NCBI RefSeq assembly: GCF_003173355.1
Contig: NZ_QGMY01000008.1
Coordinates: 310,001 to 374,000, forward strand
Length of the DNA stretch: 64,000 bases
Source of the DNA: Methanospirillum lacunae
GTDB lineage: Archaea; Halobacteriota; Methanomicrobia; Methanomicrobiales; Methanospirillaceae
Reading direction: 5' to 3'
Of this stretch, positions 44,476 to 52,227 are shown in pieces; position 1 is the first letter of the stretch, and every line of letters starts with the position of its first letter. The notes under the pieces were generated by a model that saw nothing but the letters and a program-made list of their open reading frames with translations, did not search any database and was not told the origin of the DNA. A program made the translations under genes and the position numbers.

Positions 44476-45567
44476 TCATTCTAATATCAGTTTTTTCTCG
44501 ACTACTACATCTTTCTCGTTGATCTCCATCCCTGAAGCCTGGCCTTCTTTAATTATGGCCTTTGTTTCGTCCTCTATTGACTTTACAACCTCTGCGATAT
44601 GCTCTGCGGATGGAATATCGCCAAGAAGGCTGTCATCCAGATTTACTGAAGAGGATTCACTTTCATCAAGTTCTTCAGTAGCTCCGAGGAACTTTGCACC
44701 CTGACGAATCAGACTTGAAATTTCGAATGGGAAAATAATCTTGGTCGCCTGTCCAGCTGACATTGTTTTCAATGCATCAAGTGAAAGGACAGTGATAGCC
44801 CGTTTATCCAGAGCACGGGCACCAAGTGATAGAACCCTGAGCCCCTGTGCCTCACCCTGGGATCGAAGGATCTGGGACATTCTCTCACCATCAGCCTTGA
44901 GGATTTTACTCTGCCTCTCTCCTTCTGCTTCAAGGATCATACTCTTTTTAAGTCCTTCAGCCTTCAGGATTGCAGATCTTTTCTCTCCATCAGCCCTCAG
45001 AATGGCAGCCCGACGTTCTCGTTCTGCAGCAGTCTGTTCGGTCATTGCCTGCTTTACAGCACCTACAGGATCTACTTCTTTGATCTCCACCCGCTCAACT
45101 TTCACACCCCACTGATCAGTCTCACGATCAAGGATATCCCTGAGCCGGGTGTTGATGGACTCGCGGTTATAGAGCACCTCATCAAGTTCCATATCACCGA
45201 TGATCCCTCGAAGTGAGGTCTGGGCAAGTGCGACTGTTGCCATCCGGTAGTTAGCAACCTCGAAAAAGGCCTTTTCCGGATCGATAACTCTGATGTAAAC
45301 GATTGCATCCACATTGGTTGGTGAATTATCTTTGGTTATGACTTCCTGTGATGGGATGTCAATGACCAGTGTCCTGAGATCCAGTTTTACAACCTGGGTT
45401 ATGAATGGAACCACCCAACGGAACCCCTGGTTCATTCTTCCAATATATTGTCCGAGTCTGATCTGGAGACCCTGTTCGTACGGCTGGATAATGACTACCC
45501 CCCGTGCAAAGATGATCAGGATGATAATGATCAGAATAATTGTAATAAAAGTCTCAATAAATGCCAT
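44476..45567 (-). CDS. SPFH/Band 7 stomatin-like membrane protein
   Basis: The 363-residue protein has an N-terminal membrane helix (residues 5-25), a Band 7/SPFH domain to about 190, and a coiled coil carrying five near-perfect 11-residue units (ILRADGEKRSA, ILKAEGLKKSM, ILEAEGERQSK, ILKADGERMSQ, ILRSQGEAQG). Stomatin/paraslipin proteins oligomerise at membranes. It overlaps by one base the NfeD-like gene upstream, the usual partner pair. Confidence 0.93.
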   Translation of the reverse strand: MAFIETFITIILIIIILIIFARGVVIIQPYEQGLQIRLGQYIGRMNQGFRWVVPFITQVVKLDLRTLVIDIPSQEVITKDNSPTNVDAIVYIRVIDPEKAFFEVANYRMATVALAQTSLRGIIGDMELDEVLYNRESINTRLRDILDRETDQWGVKVERVEIKEVDPVGAVKQAMTEQTAAERERRAAILRADGEKRSAILKAEGLKKSMILEAEGERQSKILKADGERMSQILRSQGEAQGLRVLSLGARALDKRAITVLSLDALKTMSAGQATKIIFPFEISSLIRQGAKFLGATEELDESESSSVNLDDSLLGDIPSAEHIAEVVKSIEDETKAIIKEGQASGMEINEKDVVVEKKLILE

Positions 45568-46052
45568 TACAAAACCTCCTCAACAACAATATGCACACCC
45601 TTTGAAGAGATAACTCTTATCCTTGCCCCTGCCTGAATAGTACCACTGCTTGATTTTGCACTCCAGACCTGTCCTTCGATGGTTGCTTTTCCATCCAGCG
45701 ACTGTTCATCAGCCGCTGTTGTGAGAACTCCTTCTCTTCCGATCAGTGAGTCCATGCTTATAGTATAGGGTTTCTGGTCAGGCGGGGTCATTCTACTGTA
45801 GACAAAAACAGTTCCAAGGGCTGCCACTATCGCAATGCCAACTCCTGCAAGAATACCTATGTTTGTACTGAAGATATCAATCCCAAGCAGAAGTAACATC
45901 CCGATGATGATGAGAACCGTTCCGGGAACAAGCAGGAAAAATCCTGGGGAGAATACTTCAAGAGCTATAAGAAATGTCCCCGCAAGAATTACAAGCCACC
46001 CATATGAAAATCCCTCAACGGCCATATGGAGTAATCTGACGTATGAGATCAA
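45567..46052 (-). CDS. NfeD-like membrane protein
   Basis: The 161-residue product has three or four N-terminal transmembrane helices and a C-terminal OB-fold-like domain (GREGVLTTAADEQSLDGKATIEGQVWSAKSSSGTIQAGARIRVIS). This is the short form of NfeD, without the serine-protease part. It pairs with the SPFH gene, and the two probably form a membrane complex for stress or lipid-domain organisation. Confidence 0.9.
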   Translation of the reverse strand: MISYVRLLHMAVEGFSYGWLVILAGTFLIALEVFSPGFFLLVPGTVLIIIGMLLLLGIDIFSTNIGILAGVGIAIVAALGTVFVYSRMTPPDQKPYTISMDSLIGREGVLTTAADEQSLDGKATIEGQVWSAKSSSGTIQAGARIRVISSKGVHIVVEEVL

Positions 46053-46063
46053 AAAGATGATGA

Positions 46064-46921
46064 CTAACTAATTCTGAGTGCTGCCAATTTGGCCCCGCGG
46101 GGAACACCTAATTCTTCAGCGATTGGTTCGCACTTAGCTGCCAACAGGTATGCAATTGGAGGAAGTCCTGTCTCTTCTCTGAGGCTCTCATAGTTTGCCA
46201 TTCCTTTTGATATGATGAGAGTACAGGAGTCAAGTTCATGCTGTACATAAGAAGGAAGCAGATCAAAACGAATTCCAATCTCAGCTCCTGCCCCGTTAGT
46301 GTAAACATTATCAGCTATTGTATCCAGCCCCATCTCATTTGCATCAGTCAATGTTGCATCATTGAGGATAGGCGCATCTCGCACCACAACGGTGACATAG
46401 GATCCCTGGTTTTTAAGAAACTCAATAAGTTGTTTGTCAAATACGAGTTCTCCACAGTTATCTGTGAGATACACCACGTGTTTTGTCATCGGGAGGATCT
46501 TGTCTGTATCGTCAATATACAACCCTGAAGCAAATTCTTTACTGAAGAACGTGGCAAAGTCATCACTGATGGTGTGTCCCTTTACACCATAATCAAAGAT
46601 ATTTCCGATAACTGCAGCGGTAACCAGACTTCTGAAATCGGTTAGGTGTTCTCTGACAAGAGCCAGTGCTTTTGCAGCTTCCCTGTTTGACTGCTTTTTG
46701 AGCTTAAGAAAGGGATCTGTTGTCCCAAGTTGAAAGTAAACTGATCGATGGAGAAGACTTGCTACCACCGGATGAGTGTACGGTGTAGCCTGAAGAAATG
46801 TTAGTAGTTTGGTAGCGTGCTCTATAATTGGTTCAAACTTTTCAGATTGCACCCCTACGAGTTCTGTTTCAAGTCGTACACGTGATAACAGACAGTCAAA
46901 ACAGCGATCATCATGATGCAT
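46064..46921 (-). CDS. DUF89/ARMT1-family damage-control phosphatase-like protein
   Basis: The 285-residue product has the family opening CFDCLLSRVRLETELVG and the later blocks VVYLTDNCGELVFDKQLIEFL and VTVVVRDAPILNDATLTDANEMG. These contain the conserved Asp and Asn residues that bind metal and phosphate. DUF89 proteins hydrolyse damaged or over-phosphorylated sugar-phosphate metabolites. Context (tRNA-Pro upstream, NfeD downstream) gives no substrate. Confidence 0.88.
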   Translation of the reverse strand: MHHDDRCFDCLLSRVRLETELVGVQSEKFEPIIEHATKLLTFLQATPYTHPVVASLLHRSVYFQLGTTDPFLKLKKQSNREAAKALALVREHLTDFRSLVTAAVIGNIFDYGVKGHTISDDFATFFSKEFASGLYIDDTDKILPMTKHVVYLTDNCGELVFDKQLIEFLKNQGSYVTVVVRDAPILNDATLTDANEMGLDTIADNVYTNGAGAEIGIRFDLLPSYVQHELDSCTLIISKGMANYESLREETGLPPIAYLLAAKCEPIAEELGVPRGAKLAALRIS

Positions 46922-46943
46922 AAAAACACCTTAAAAAAGGGTA

Positions 46944-47016
46944 TGGGGCCATCGAGATTCGAACTCGAGTCAGAAGACCCCCAGTCTCCTAGGATGCCAG
47001 GCTACCCTATGGCCCC
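46944..47016 (-). tRNA. tRNA-Pro (anticodon GGG)
   Basis: On the minus strand GGGGCCA pairs with TGGCCCC; the T arm is CTCGAGTTCGAATCTCG. The anticodon stem GGAGA/TCTTC encloses loop CTGGGGG, giving anticodon GGG. The length is 73 nt, and CCA is not encoded (TAC follows the discriminator A). No intron. Confidence 0.95.
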
Positions 47017-47287
47017 GAGTCCATACTATTTTCTCACATCTGACATATGTACTTACCCGTTTTATTCTATCCTGACTGATATGCGTTTCTGAAGGTAGTA
47101 ATGATAATCTTTCTGTATTCAGTTCACTACGTAACAGGTTCATATAAACAGATTATTTATGAGGATGGTCATTCAGAATCTGAACTATAAATCAAGCAGT
47201 ACCTCCTGATGAGAAAAAAAAGGACAAAATATTATATATCTACGTCGGAGATTATACCGTAGTTACTGCATAATACGGGTCCCAGAC

Positions 47288-47647
47288 ATGCTCAAGGAGA
47301 AGATAGCCGGTATCATTGAGGATATCACAAAGGTAGGTGGGGTACGGCTCTGTGCTCTCGTTTCACGGGACGGGATAATGCTTGGGAAGCATGCCGCGGG
47401 AGATTTTAATGAGGCGTGGTTTGCAGCGATGTGTGCAACTCTTCTCGCCTCGGCGGAGTCTGCGGCAGTTATCATCAAGATCCAGTCACCGGAGATGGTG
47501 ACAATTCAGACGTCTGATGGTGTACTGATCATCATGGGAGCGGGCGATAAAATCCTCCTCACTACTTTGATAGATCCCTCTGCAGACATGGAGGCAGTCA
47601 CTACATCCCTGCGAGATATAGCAGAGGAAGTTGGGGGGAGTTTCTGA
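47288..47647 (+). CDS. Roadblock/LC7-domain protein
   Basis: The 119-residue product is a single Roadblock fold (IIEDITKVGGVRLCALVSRDGIMLG ... AAMCATLLASAESAAVIIKI ... VLIIMGAGDKILLTTLID). In bacteria and archaea such proteins act with small GTPases (MglB-like) or in signalling. Its stop codon overlaps the start of a response regulator by one base, so the two are coupled. A TATA-like ATATTATATATC lies near 47229. Confidence 0.88.
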   Translation: MLKEKIAGIIEDITKVGGVRLCALVSRDGIMLGKHAAGDFNEAWFAAMCATLLASAESAAVIIKIQSPEMVTIQTSDGVLIIMGAGDKILLTTLIDPSADMEAVTTSLRDIAEEVGGSF

Positions 47648-48276
47648 TGGCCACCATAATGGTAATCGATGATAGTCCATTCATCGTGGATATCTTTGTG
47701 ACAATGCTTGAACGAGGAGGTTATACTGTTTATTCTGCAAACAGTGGGCCTGAAGGAATTGAACTTCTCAAGAGCGTCACACCTGATCTCATTCTTCTTG
47801 ATATCATGATGGAGCCGATGGACGGGTGGGAGACACTCGTTGCTGTCAAGCAGAATTTAGCAACCAAAGATATTCCTGTCATGATGCTCACGGCCAAGCA
47901 ACTTACACCCCAGGAGGCGCAGGAGTATGGGATGTATATCGAGGATTACATCCTTAAACCGGTCACCCATTCTGAACTTTATTCTGCGATTGAAGGTGTC
48001 ATCAAAAGGAGGCAGCGGATTCAGGATGACATGAAGAAAGCAAAGGAGGGCGGGTTTGATGAGTTGCTTATCAATGAATATGGCCGCCTGGTTAAAAGTG
48101 TTGAGATAACCAAGCGACTCCTCAAACTTCTATCTGCTACATATGATCTTTCTGATCCTTCAATGAAATTATCAGATGATATCAACATCGCTATCAGGAG
48201 TATGGAGACAAATCTGAAGTTTCAGGAGATACGTGTCTCTGAAATCAGGGAAGAGTTCTCTGGTAAACCTGCCTGA
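47647..48276 (+). CDS. Response regulator with a C-terminal helical domain, coupled to Roadblock
   Basis: The 209-residue product is a REC domain (phospho-acceptor Asp52 in LLDIMMEPMDGWETL, and Lys in YILKPVTHSEL) followed by a helical tail (GGFDELLINEYGRLVKSVEITKRLLKLLSATYD) shared with the regulator at 43779. There is no HTH. Overlap with the Roadblock gene suggests that the pair signals through protein-protein contacts rather than DNA binding. Confidence 0.88.
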   Translation: MATIMVIDDSPFIVDIFVTMLERGGYTVYSANSGPEGIELLKSVTPDLILLDIMMEPMDGWETLVAVKQNLATKDIPVMMLTAKQLTPQEAQEYGMYIEDYILKPVTHSELYSAIEGVIKRRQRIQDDMKKAKEGGFDELLINEYGRLVKSVEITKRLLKLLSATYDLSDPSMKLSDDINIAIRSMETNLKFQEIRVSEIREEFSGKPA

Positions 48277-48369
48277 CTCTTTTTTCTACATCTCAGTCAG
48301 AGCTCATCATGTGGTCAGGGAGTTTTCTCCCTACAATATGAAGTAGATCAAGCACTAACCTCATGAACC

Positions 48370-49578
48370 ATGTTTGATCTCGTATGTGTCAAATGCGGAG
48401 AAACATATCCGGCTGACACAGTTCTTTATTCCTGCAGGAAATGTGGTCATCTTCTTGAAGTCAGGTATGATCTCGCATCTATCAATATCACACGTAGAGA
48501 TTGGCTCTCCCGTCCCCTATCCGTGTGGCGGTACCGTGAACTCCTGCCTGTAAAACGCGAACCGGTTTCTCTTTGTGAAGGGGGAACTCCCCTGTATCAT
48601 CTGAAACGTATCGGTGAAGAGCTTGGGATGAAGGAACTTTATGCCAAACATGAAGGAATGAACCCGTCAGGCTCTTTTAAAGACAGGGGCATGACAGTTG
48701 GTGTCTCCATGGCTCTTCAACTTGGGATGAGTTCGGTTGCCTGTGCAAGTACTGGTAACACATCAGCCTCTCTTGCAGTTTACGGAGCAAAAGCAGGTAT
48801 TCCTACCATTGTGCTATTACCAGCCGGGAAAGTTGCCCTAGGAAAGGTGGCTCAGGCCCTGATGCATGGGGCGCGGGTTATCTCAATTAACGGGAACTTT
48901 GACCGGGCACTCGAGATGGTTCGTGACCTCTGTGAAAGCAAGGGGATCTACCTGCTCAATTCAATTAATCCGTACCGCCTTGAAGGCCAGAAGACAATTG
49001 GGTTTGAGGTGATTGATCAGCTGGATGGGAAGGTACCTGACCGGATGGTACTGCCAGTAGGCAATGCCGGAAATATCTCTGCGGTCTATAAAGGGATTCT
49101 GGAGCTGAAGGCTTTAGGTTTTGTTGATAAGATGCCGATGATGACCGGTATTCAGGCAGCCGGCTCCCAGCCAGTCGTCCGGGCCATTAATGAAGGACTT
49201 GCTGAAGTAATACCTGATGAAAACCCTGAGACGGTTGCAACTGCTATCAGGATTGGAGCTCCTGTGAATGCAGAGAAAGTCCTCACAGCCATCAGGGGAA
49301 GTGGCGGGACTGCTGCCTCAGTTACGGATGAAGAGATCCTTTCCATGCAATGTGACCTTGCCCGCAAGGAAGGAATTGGTGTTGAGCCTGCATCTGCTGC
49401 CTCGGTAGCAGGTGTCAAGAAACTCGTAGAGTCCGGGGTTATTGATCGAGATGAGCAGGTAGTTTGTGTGGTTACCGGTCATCTCCTCAAAGACCCAGAA
49501 ACGGTGATTAAACAGTGTGCCCCTCCAATCGAATGCGAAGCAACACTAGAGTCATTACTGGCTGCATTACAGCTCTGA
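48370..49578 (+). CDS. thrC: Threonine synthase
   Basis: The 402-residue PLP enzyme has an N-terminal zinc ribbon (CVKCGETYPADTVLYSCRKCG), then the PLP lysine in GMNPSGSFKDRGM and the phosphate-binding CASTGNTSASLAVYGAKAG. It converts O-phosphohomoserine to threonine. The ATG at 48370 is used. The 3' end overlaps the start of the downstream membrane gene by 46 nt in another frame. Confidence 0.94.
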   Translation: MFDLVCVKCGETYPADTVLYSCRKCGHLLEVRYDLASINITRRDWLSRPLSVWRYRELLPVKREPVSLCEGGTPLYHLKRIGEELGMKELYAKHEGMNPSGSFKDRGMTVGVSMALQLGMSSVACASTGNTSASLAVYGAKAGIPTIVLLPAGKVALGKVAQALMHGARVISINGNFDRALEMVRDLCESKGIYLLNSINPYRLEGQKTIGFEVIDQLDGKVPDRMVLPVGNAGNISAVYKGILELKALGFVDKMPMMTGIQAAGSQPVVRAINEGLAEVIPDENPETVATAIRIGAPVNAEKVLTAIRGSGGTAASVTDEEILSMQCDLARKEGIGVEPASAASVAGVKKLVESGVIDRDEQVVCVVTGHLLKDPETVIKQCAPPIECEATLESLLAALQL

Positions 49579-50135
49579 TTCTGGTTATTCTTGCAATTCC
49601 AGTGACAGCTCTGAATGTAACATACCAGATCGCTGATGACGGGACAGGATACCATGCAGTGGCCGCCGTAAATGCCACGGATAGATATGAATTCATGCAG
49701 AGCGGAGCGCTTGGTGAGCAGGTTCCACTTAAGGTAACCAATATCACCCTCCTTGAGAATGGTGTGAATAAAACATATACAGAGGAAAGGGGTGGTATCC
49801 GATTTGCATCAGGAAATTATTCGATCACCTTTGATGGTGCAATATCAGGAAATACATTCCAGAGTCAGTTGCCGGAGCCAGGTTCTGTCTCTATTATCCT
49901 CCCTGAACATTACAAGGTGGACAATCCGCTCCTGACATCCATTCAGCCGGGTGGGTCACGAGTGAATAAAAGTATGAATCAGACTGTTGTTACCTGGGAT
50001 AAAACCAGGTATTTTGATATCAGATTTTATGATGCCAACCAGGAGAATCTACTCGGAATATTTACTCAGTTCTGGCTTATCATCGCGGTTATGCTTCTTC
50101 TTCCGTTTCTGTTTTCAAGAGGACGTCAGGGATAA
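49533..50135 (+). CDS. Exported membrane-anchored protein of unknown function
   Basis: The 200-residue product has an N-terminal signal-like helix (residues about 8-26), a beta-rich extracytoplasmic region with many N-x-S/T sites (KVTNITLLENGVNKTYTEERGGIRF, PEPGSVSIILPEHYKVDNPLL), and a C-terminal transmembrane helix (FTQFWLIIAVMLLLPFLFSRGRQG). I do not recognise a named family with certainty; similar proteins of this layout occur in Methanomicrobiales. A GTG at 49515 is an alternative start. Confidence 0.7.
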   Translation: MRSNTRVITGCITALILVILAIPVTALNVTYQIADDGTGYHAVAAVNATDRYEFMQSGALGEQVPLKVTNITLLENGVNKTYTEERGGIRFASGNYSITFDGAISGNTFQSQLPEPGSVSIILPEHYKVDNPLLTSIQPGGSRVNKSMNQTVVTWDKTRYFDIRFYDANQENLLGIFTQFWLIIAVMLLLPFLFSRGRQG

Positions 50136-50158
50136 CCCCCTGAGTTCTATTCTTGTGT

Positions 50159-50295
50159 GGTGCCGCAATAACGTCTTGAGTCGTTGATGGTATGTGCGGC
50201 ACCTCTGGTGCATCAACATCAGATAGACTCTTGATCTTCTTCTGATATGTTGTGCAGGTGACCATTCTGAAAAAAAGGCAGAATTCGGGTTTTTT
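50159..50295 (+). ncRNA. Structured intergenic element of three hairpins ending in a T-tract
   Basis: Stem 1 is GGTGCCGCA/TGCGGCACC (50159-50167 with 50195-50203), 9 bp perfect. Stem 2 is CAACATCAGA with TCTGATATGTTG (50214-50223 with 50241-50252), a paired arm with a 2-nt bulge. Stem 3 is ATTCTG/CAGAAT (50264-50269 with 50279-50284), followed by T6 at 50290-50295, terminator-like. It could be the 3' end of the membrane-protein mRNA or a separate small RNA. No known family is recognised. Confidence 0.45.
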
Positions 50296-50427
50296 CTTTC
50301 CTGGTAAAATTCTCGTAAAATCGCCAATTTAGACTAAATATGAATTATATGTGATATTTCTTCACTCCGGCAACGCAAAATTGCCTCTAGTGCCGCGCCT
50401 CTGTCAAAAACGGCATGATTTTGATTC

Positions 50428-50495
50428 TCTCGATTTTGCATAGAAATCAAAAAACCAGATCTTCCGTTTTTTCTTATTTTGAGGCAAAATCGAGA
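50428..50495. promoter_or_regulatory. 12-bp inverted repeat upstream of the SpeD homologue
   Basis: TCTCGATTTTGC (50428-50439) and GCAAAATCGAGA (50484-50495) are exact reverse complements 44 nt apart. Further AAAATCG/CGATTTT-like units lie around 50302-50309 and 50514-50521. The region 50296-50637 is AT-rich with no gene I trust. The repeats could be binding sites controlling the gene at 50638. Confidence 0.35.
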
Positions 50496-50637
50496 TTTTC
50501 TGTTTGTTTCGTTCAAAATCGGCTTAAATTCAAAATCAAAGACCAAAAACGTCCTATTCATGATTTGGCATGTTTTGTACTGCATAAATCTTAAATGCTG
50601 AGGGATACACGTGATACAGTATACAGGAGACACAATC

Positions 50638-51078
50638 ATGATAGACGTACTTGTTCCGACTAGAGAAGGAATGGCAACTGTCCCGCCAAAGTCAGATCAG
50701 GAGACTATGGAAGAGTTTAAGGCCCGTAATGCATGGGGCCTTTACATGAGTGTGGATCTAAGAAACTGCAACCCAGAAAGTATCCGCGATGCAGGTAAGA
50801 TCCGCGAATTCGTAGTTGACCTCTGTGACTTGATCAAGATGAATCGGTTTGGTGAGCCTCAGATCATCAACTTTGGCCCTTGTGAGCGCGTAGCAGGATA
50901 CTCAATGACTCAATTAATAGAGACCTCATGTATCACTGCTCACTTTGCAAACGAGACGAACACTGCATATATCGATATATTCTCCTGCAAAGAGTATGCA
51001 CCACAGCTCACTGCAGATTTCTGCCGTGAATTTTTCGGTGCAGACTCAATGGATGTTCACATCTCGTTCCGCAACTAA
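50638..51078 (+). CDS. S-adenosylmethionine decarboxylase (SpeD) family protein
   Basis: The 146-residue product aligns by eye with small prokaryotic AdoMet decarboxylases. Ser97 corresponds to the self-cleaved, pyruvoyl-forming serine; His102 lies five residues and Cys117 twenty residues later, as in the Thermotoga enzyme. The residue after the serine is Cys98 instead of the usual histidine, and Thr96 replaces the usual glutamate. It may be an active decarboxylase for polyamine synthesis or a diverged homologue with another substrate. The ATG at 50638 follows GGAG; an in-frame start at 50611 is less likely. Confidence 0.75.
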   Translation: MIDVLVPTREGMATVPPKSDQETMEEFKARNAWGLYMSVDLRNCNPESIRDAGKIREFVVDLCDLIKMNRFGEPQIINFGPCERVAGYSMTQLIETSCITAHFANETNTAYIDIFSCKEYAPQLTADFCREFFGADSMDVHISFRN

Positions 51079-51112
51079 AATCAACTCCTCTCTTTTTTTA
51101 GTCACAAAAAGA

Positions 51113-51128
51113 TGCCATGATAATGGCA
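51113..51128. terminator. Hairpin between convergent genes
   Basis: TGCCAT (51113-51118) pairs with ATGGCA (51123-51128) across loop GATA in the short gap between the SpeD homologue and the DJ-1 gene. A T7 run precedes it at 51092-51098. A terminator or attenuation role is possible. Confidence 0.35.
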
Positions 51129-51151
51129 ATTGTCAAGATTAAACGCTGTGT

Positions 51152-51691
51152 TTACAGGTTTTTCACTGATACTGCAACTTTTTCTCCAAATGCTGCGGCA
51201 GCAGTTGGTCCGTTGGCAGTTATTATCTTCCCATCAACAACAACCGGGCTACTGGTGAAGATTCCTCCTCCTTTACGAATTTCTTCAATAGCCTGATCAT
51301 CATTCCATACTGTCGCCTTTTTACCTTTCAGGACTCCAGCCTGTCCCAGGACTGCGGGAGCAAGGCAGATGGCACTTACAATACTATTCTGTTTATCAAA
51401 CTTTTGTATCAATTCAAGAAGTGGCCGGTAGTTCCAGAGATACTCAGGTGCGCCATTGCCGCCGACGATCAGAATTGCATTGTACTGGGCGATATCTCCT
51501 TCATTGAGATCACTAATCGTATGTTCGACCGGCATCTCTCCACCCATCATCCCAATTGCCAATCCACACGTGGTCGAGATTACATCATAGGAGATCCCGG
51601 CCTGCATCAGGTAATTGATCGGTTCAGTAAGTTCTTCGTCCCTAAAGTTACGAGGAGCGATGACTATCAGGACCTTTTTTTCATCTGCCAT
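51152..51691 (-). CDS. DJ-1/PfpI-family protein
   Basis: The 179-residue product has the glutamine-amidotransferase-like fold with the nucleophile elbow AICLAPAVLG (Cys near 105) and the conserved early Glu in NFRDEELTEP. Family members act as proteases, chaperones, glyoxalases or deglycases. Downstream of the elbow, AVLGQAGVLKGKKATVW is typical. It stands alone between convergent and co-directional genes. The activity cannot be chosen from sequence. Confidence 0.87.
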   Translation of the reverse strand: MADEKKVLIVIAPRNFRDEELTEPINYLMQAGISYDVISTTCGLAIGMMGGEMPVEHTISDLNEGDIAQYNAILIVGGNGAPEYLWNYRPLLELIQKFDKQNSIVSAICLAPAVLGQAGVLKGKKATVWNDDQAIEEIRKGGGIFTSSPVVVDGKIITANGPTAAAAFGEKVAVSVKNL

Positions 51692-51792
51692 ATATCTCTG
51701 ATCTGCAATAGGGGATGAATGGTAATAAGATATCTGTATAAGAAATCGGTTCTATTTCTGGCCGCCGGAAGATTATAAAAAAGAGTAAAAAA

Positions 51793-52227
51793 TTAGTGGA
51801 TTGTTGAAGACGCGATAATATTGAAATGATTACCAAGGAGCAGACGGACCGCTTCTTCCACCTGATCAACACGGAGTATTAACACTGCCCGGTCTTTTCC
51901 AGAGTATGCATATGAATACTCAATGTTGATCTTTGCATCTGCGAGTTTTGATGCGATCTCATACAGACCTCCGGGTTCATCTTTCATCTCAACCCCAATC
52001 ACATGAGTGAATGCAACATTGAATCCGAGTTCTGTTAGTTTCTTGTGAGCAAGATCTGGTTTATCCACAAGTGCCCTGATGACACCAAACCCGTCTGCTT
52101 CAGCAATCGAAAATGCGAGGATATTAATTCCCTCTTCCTGGCATGCCTTAGCCATGGAAGCTAGTCTGCCCGGTTTGTTCTCAGAGAAGAGCGAGATCTG
52201 TCTGATGATGTACTTTTCACAGTTCAT
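51793..52227 (-). CDS. Tandem ACT-domain protein
   Basis: The 144-residue product has two ACT-like domains (IIRQISLFSENKPGRLASMAKACQEEGINILAFSIAEADGFGVIRALVD and VIGVEMKDEPGGLYEIASKLADAKINIEYSYAYSGKDRAVLILRVD). Such proteins bind amino acids and regulate partner enzymes. It abuts the two PaaK ligases with no gap, and this trio often associates with indolepyruvate oxidoreductase in methanogens. It is likely a feedback sensor for aromatic amino acids. Confidence 0.88.
   Translation of the reverse strand: MNCEKYIIRQISLFSENKPGRLASMAKACQEEGINILAFSIAEADGFGVIRALVDKPDLAHKKLTELGFNVAFTHVIGVEMKDEPGGLYEIASKLADAKINIEYSYAYSGKDRAVLILRVDQVEEAVRLLLGNHFNIIASSTIH

Noticed and set aside
50334-50639. 101-residue minus-strand frame upstream of the SpeD homologue
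   Set aside because: It lies over repeated AAAATCG motifs, has no ribosome site, and ends against the SpeD start; composition suggests non-coding DNA.
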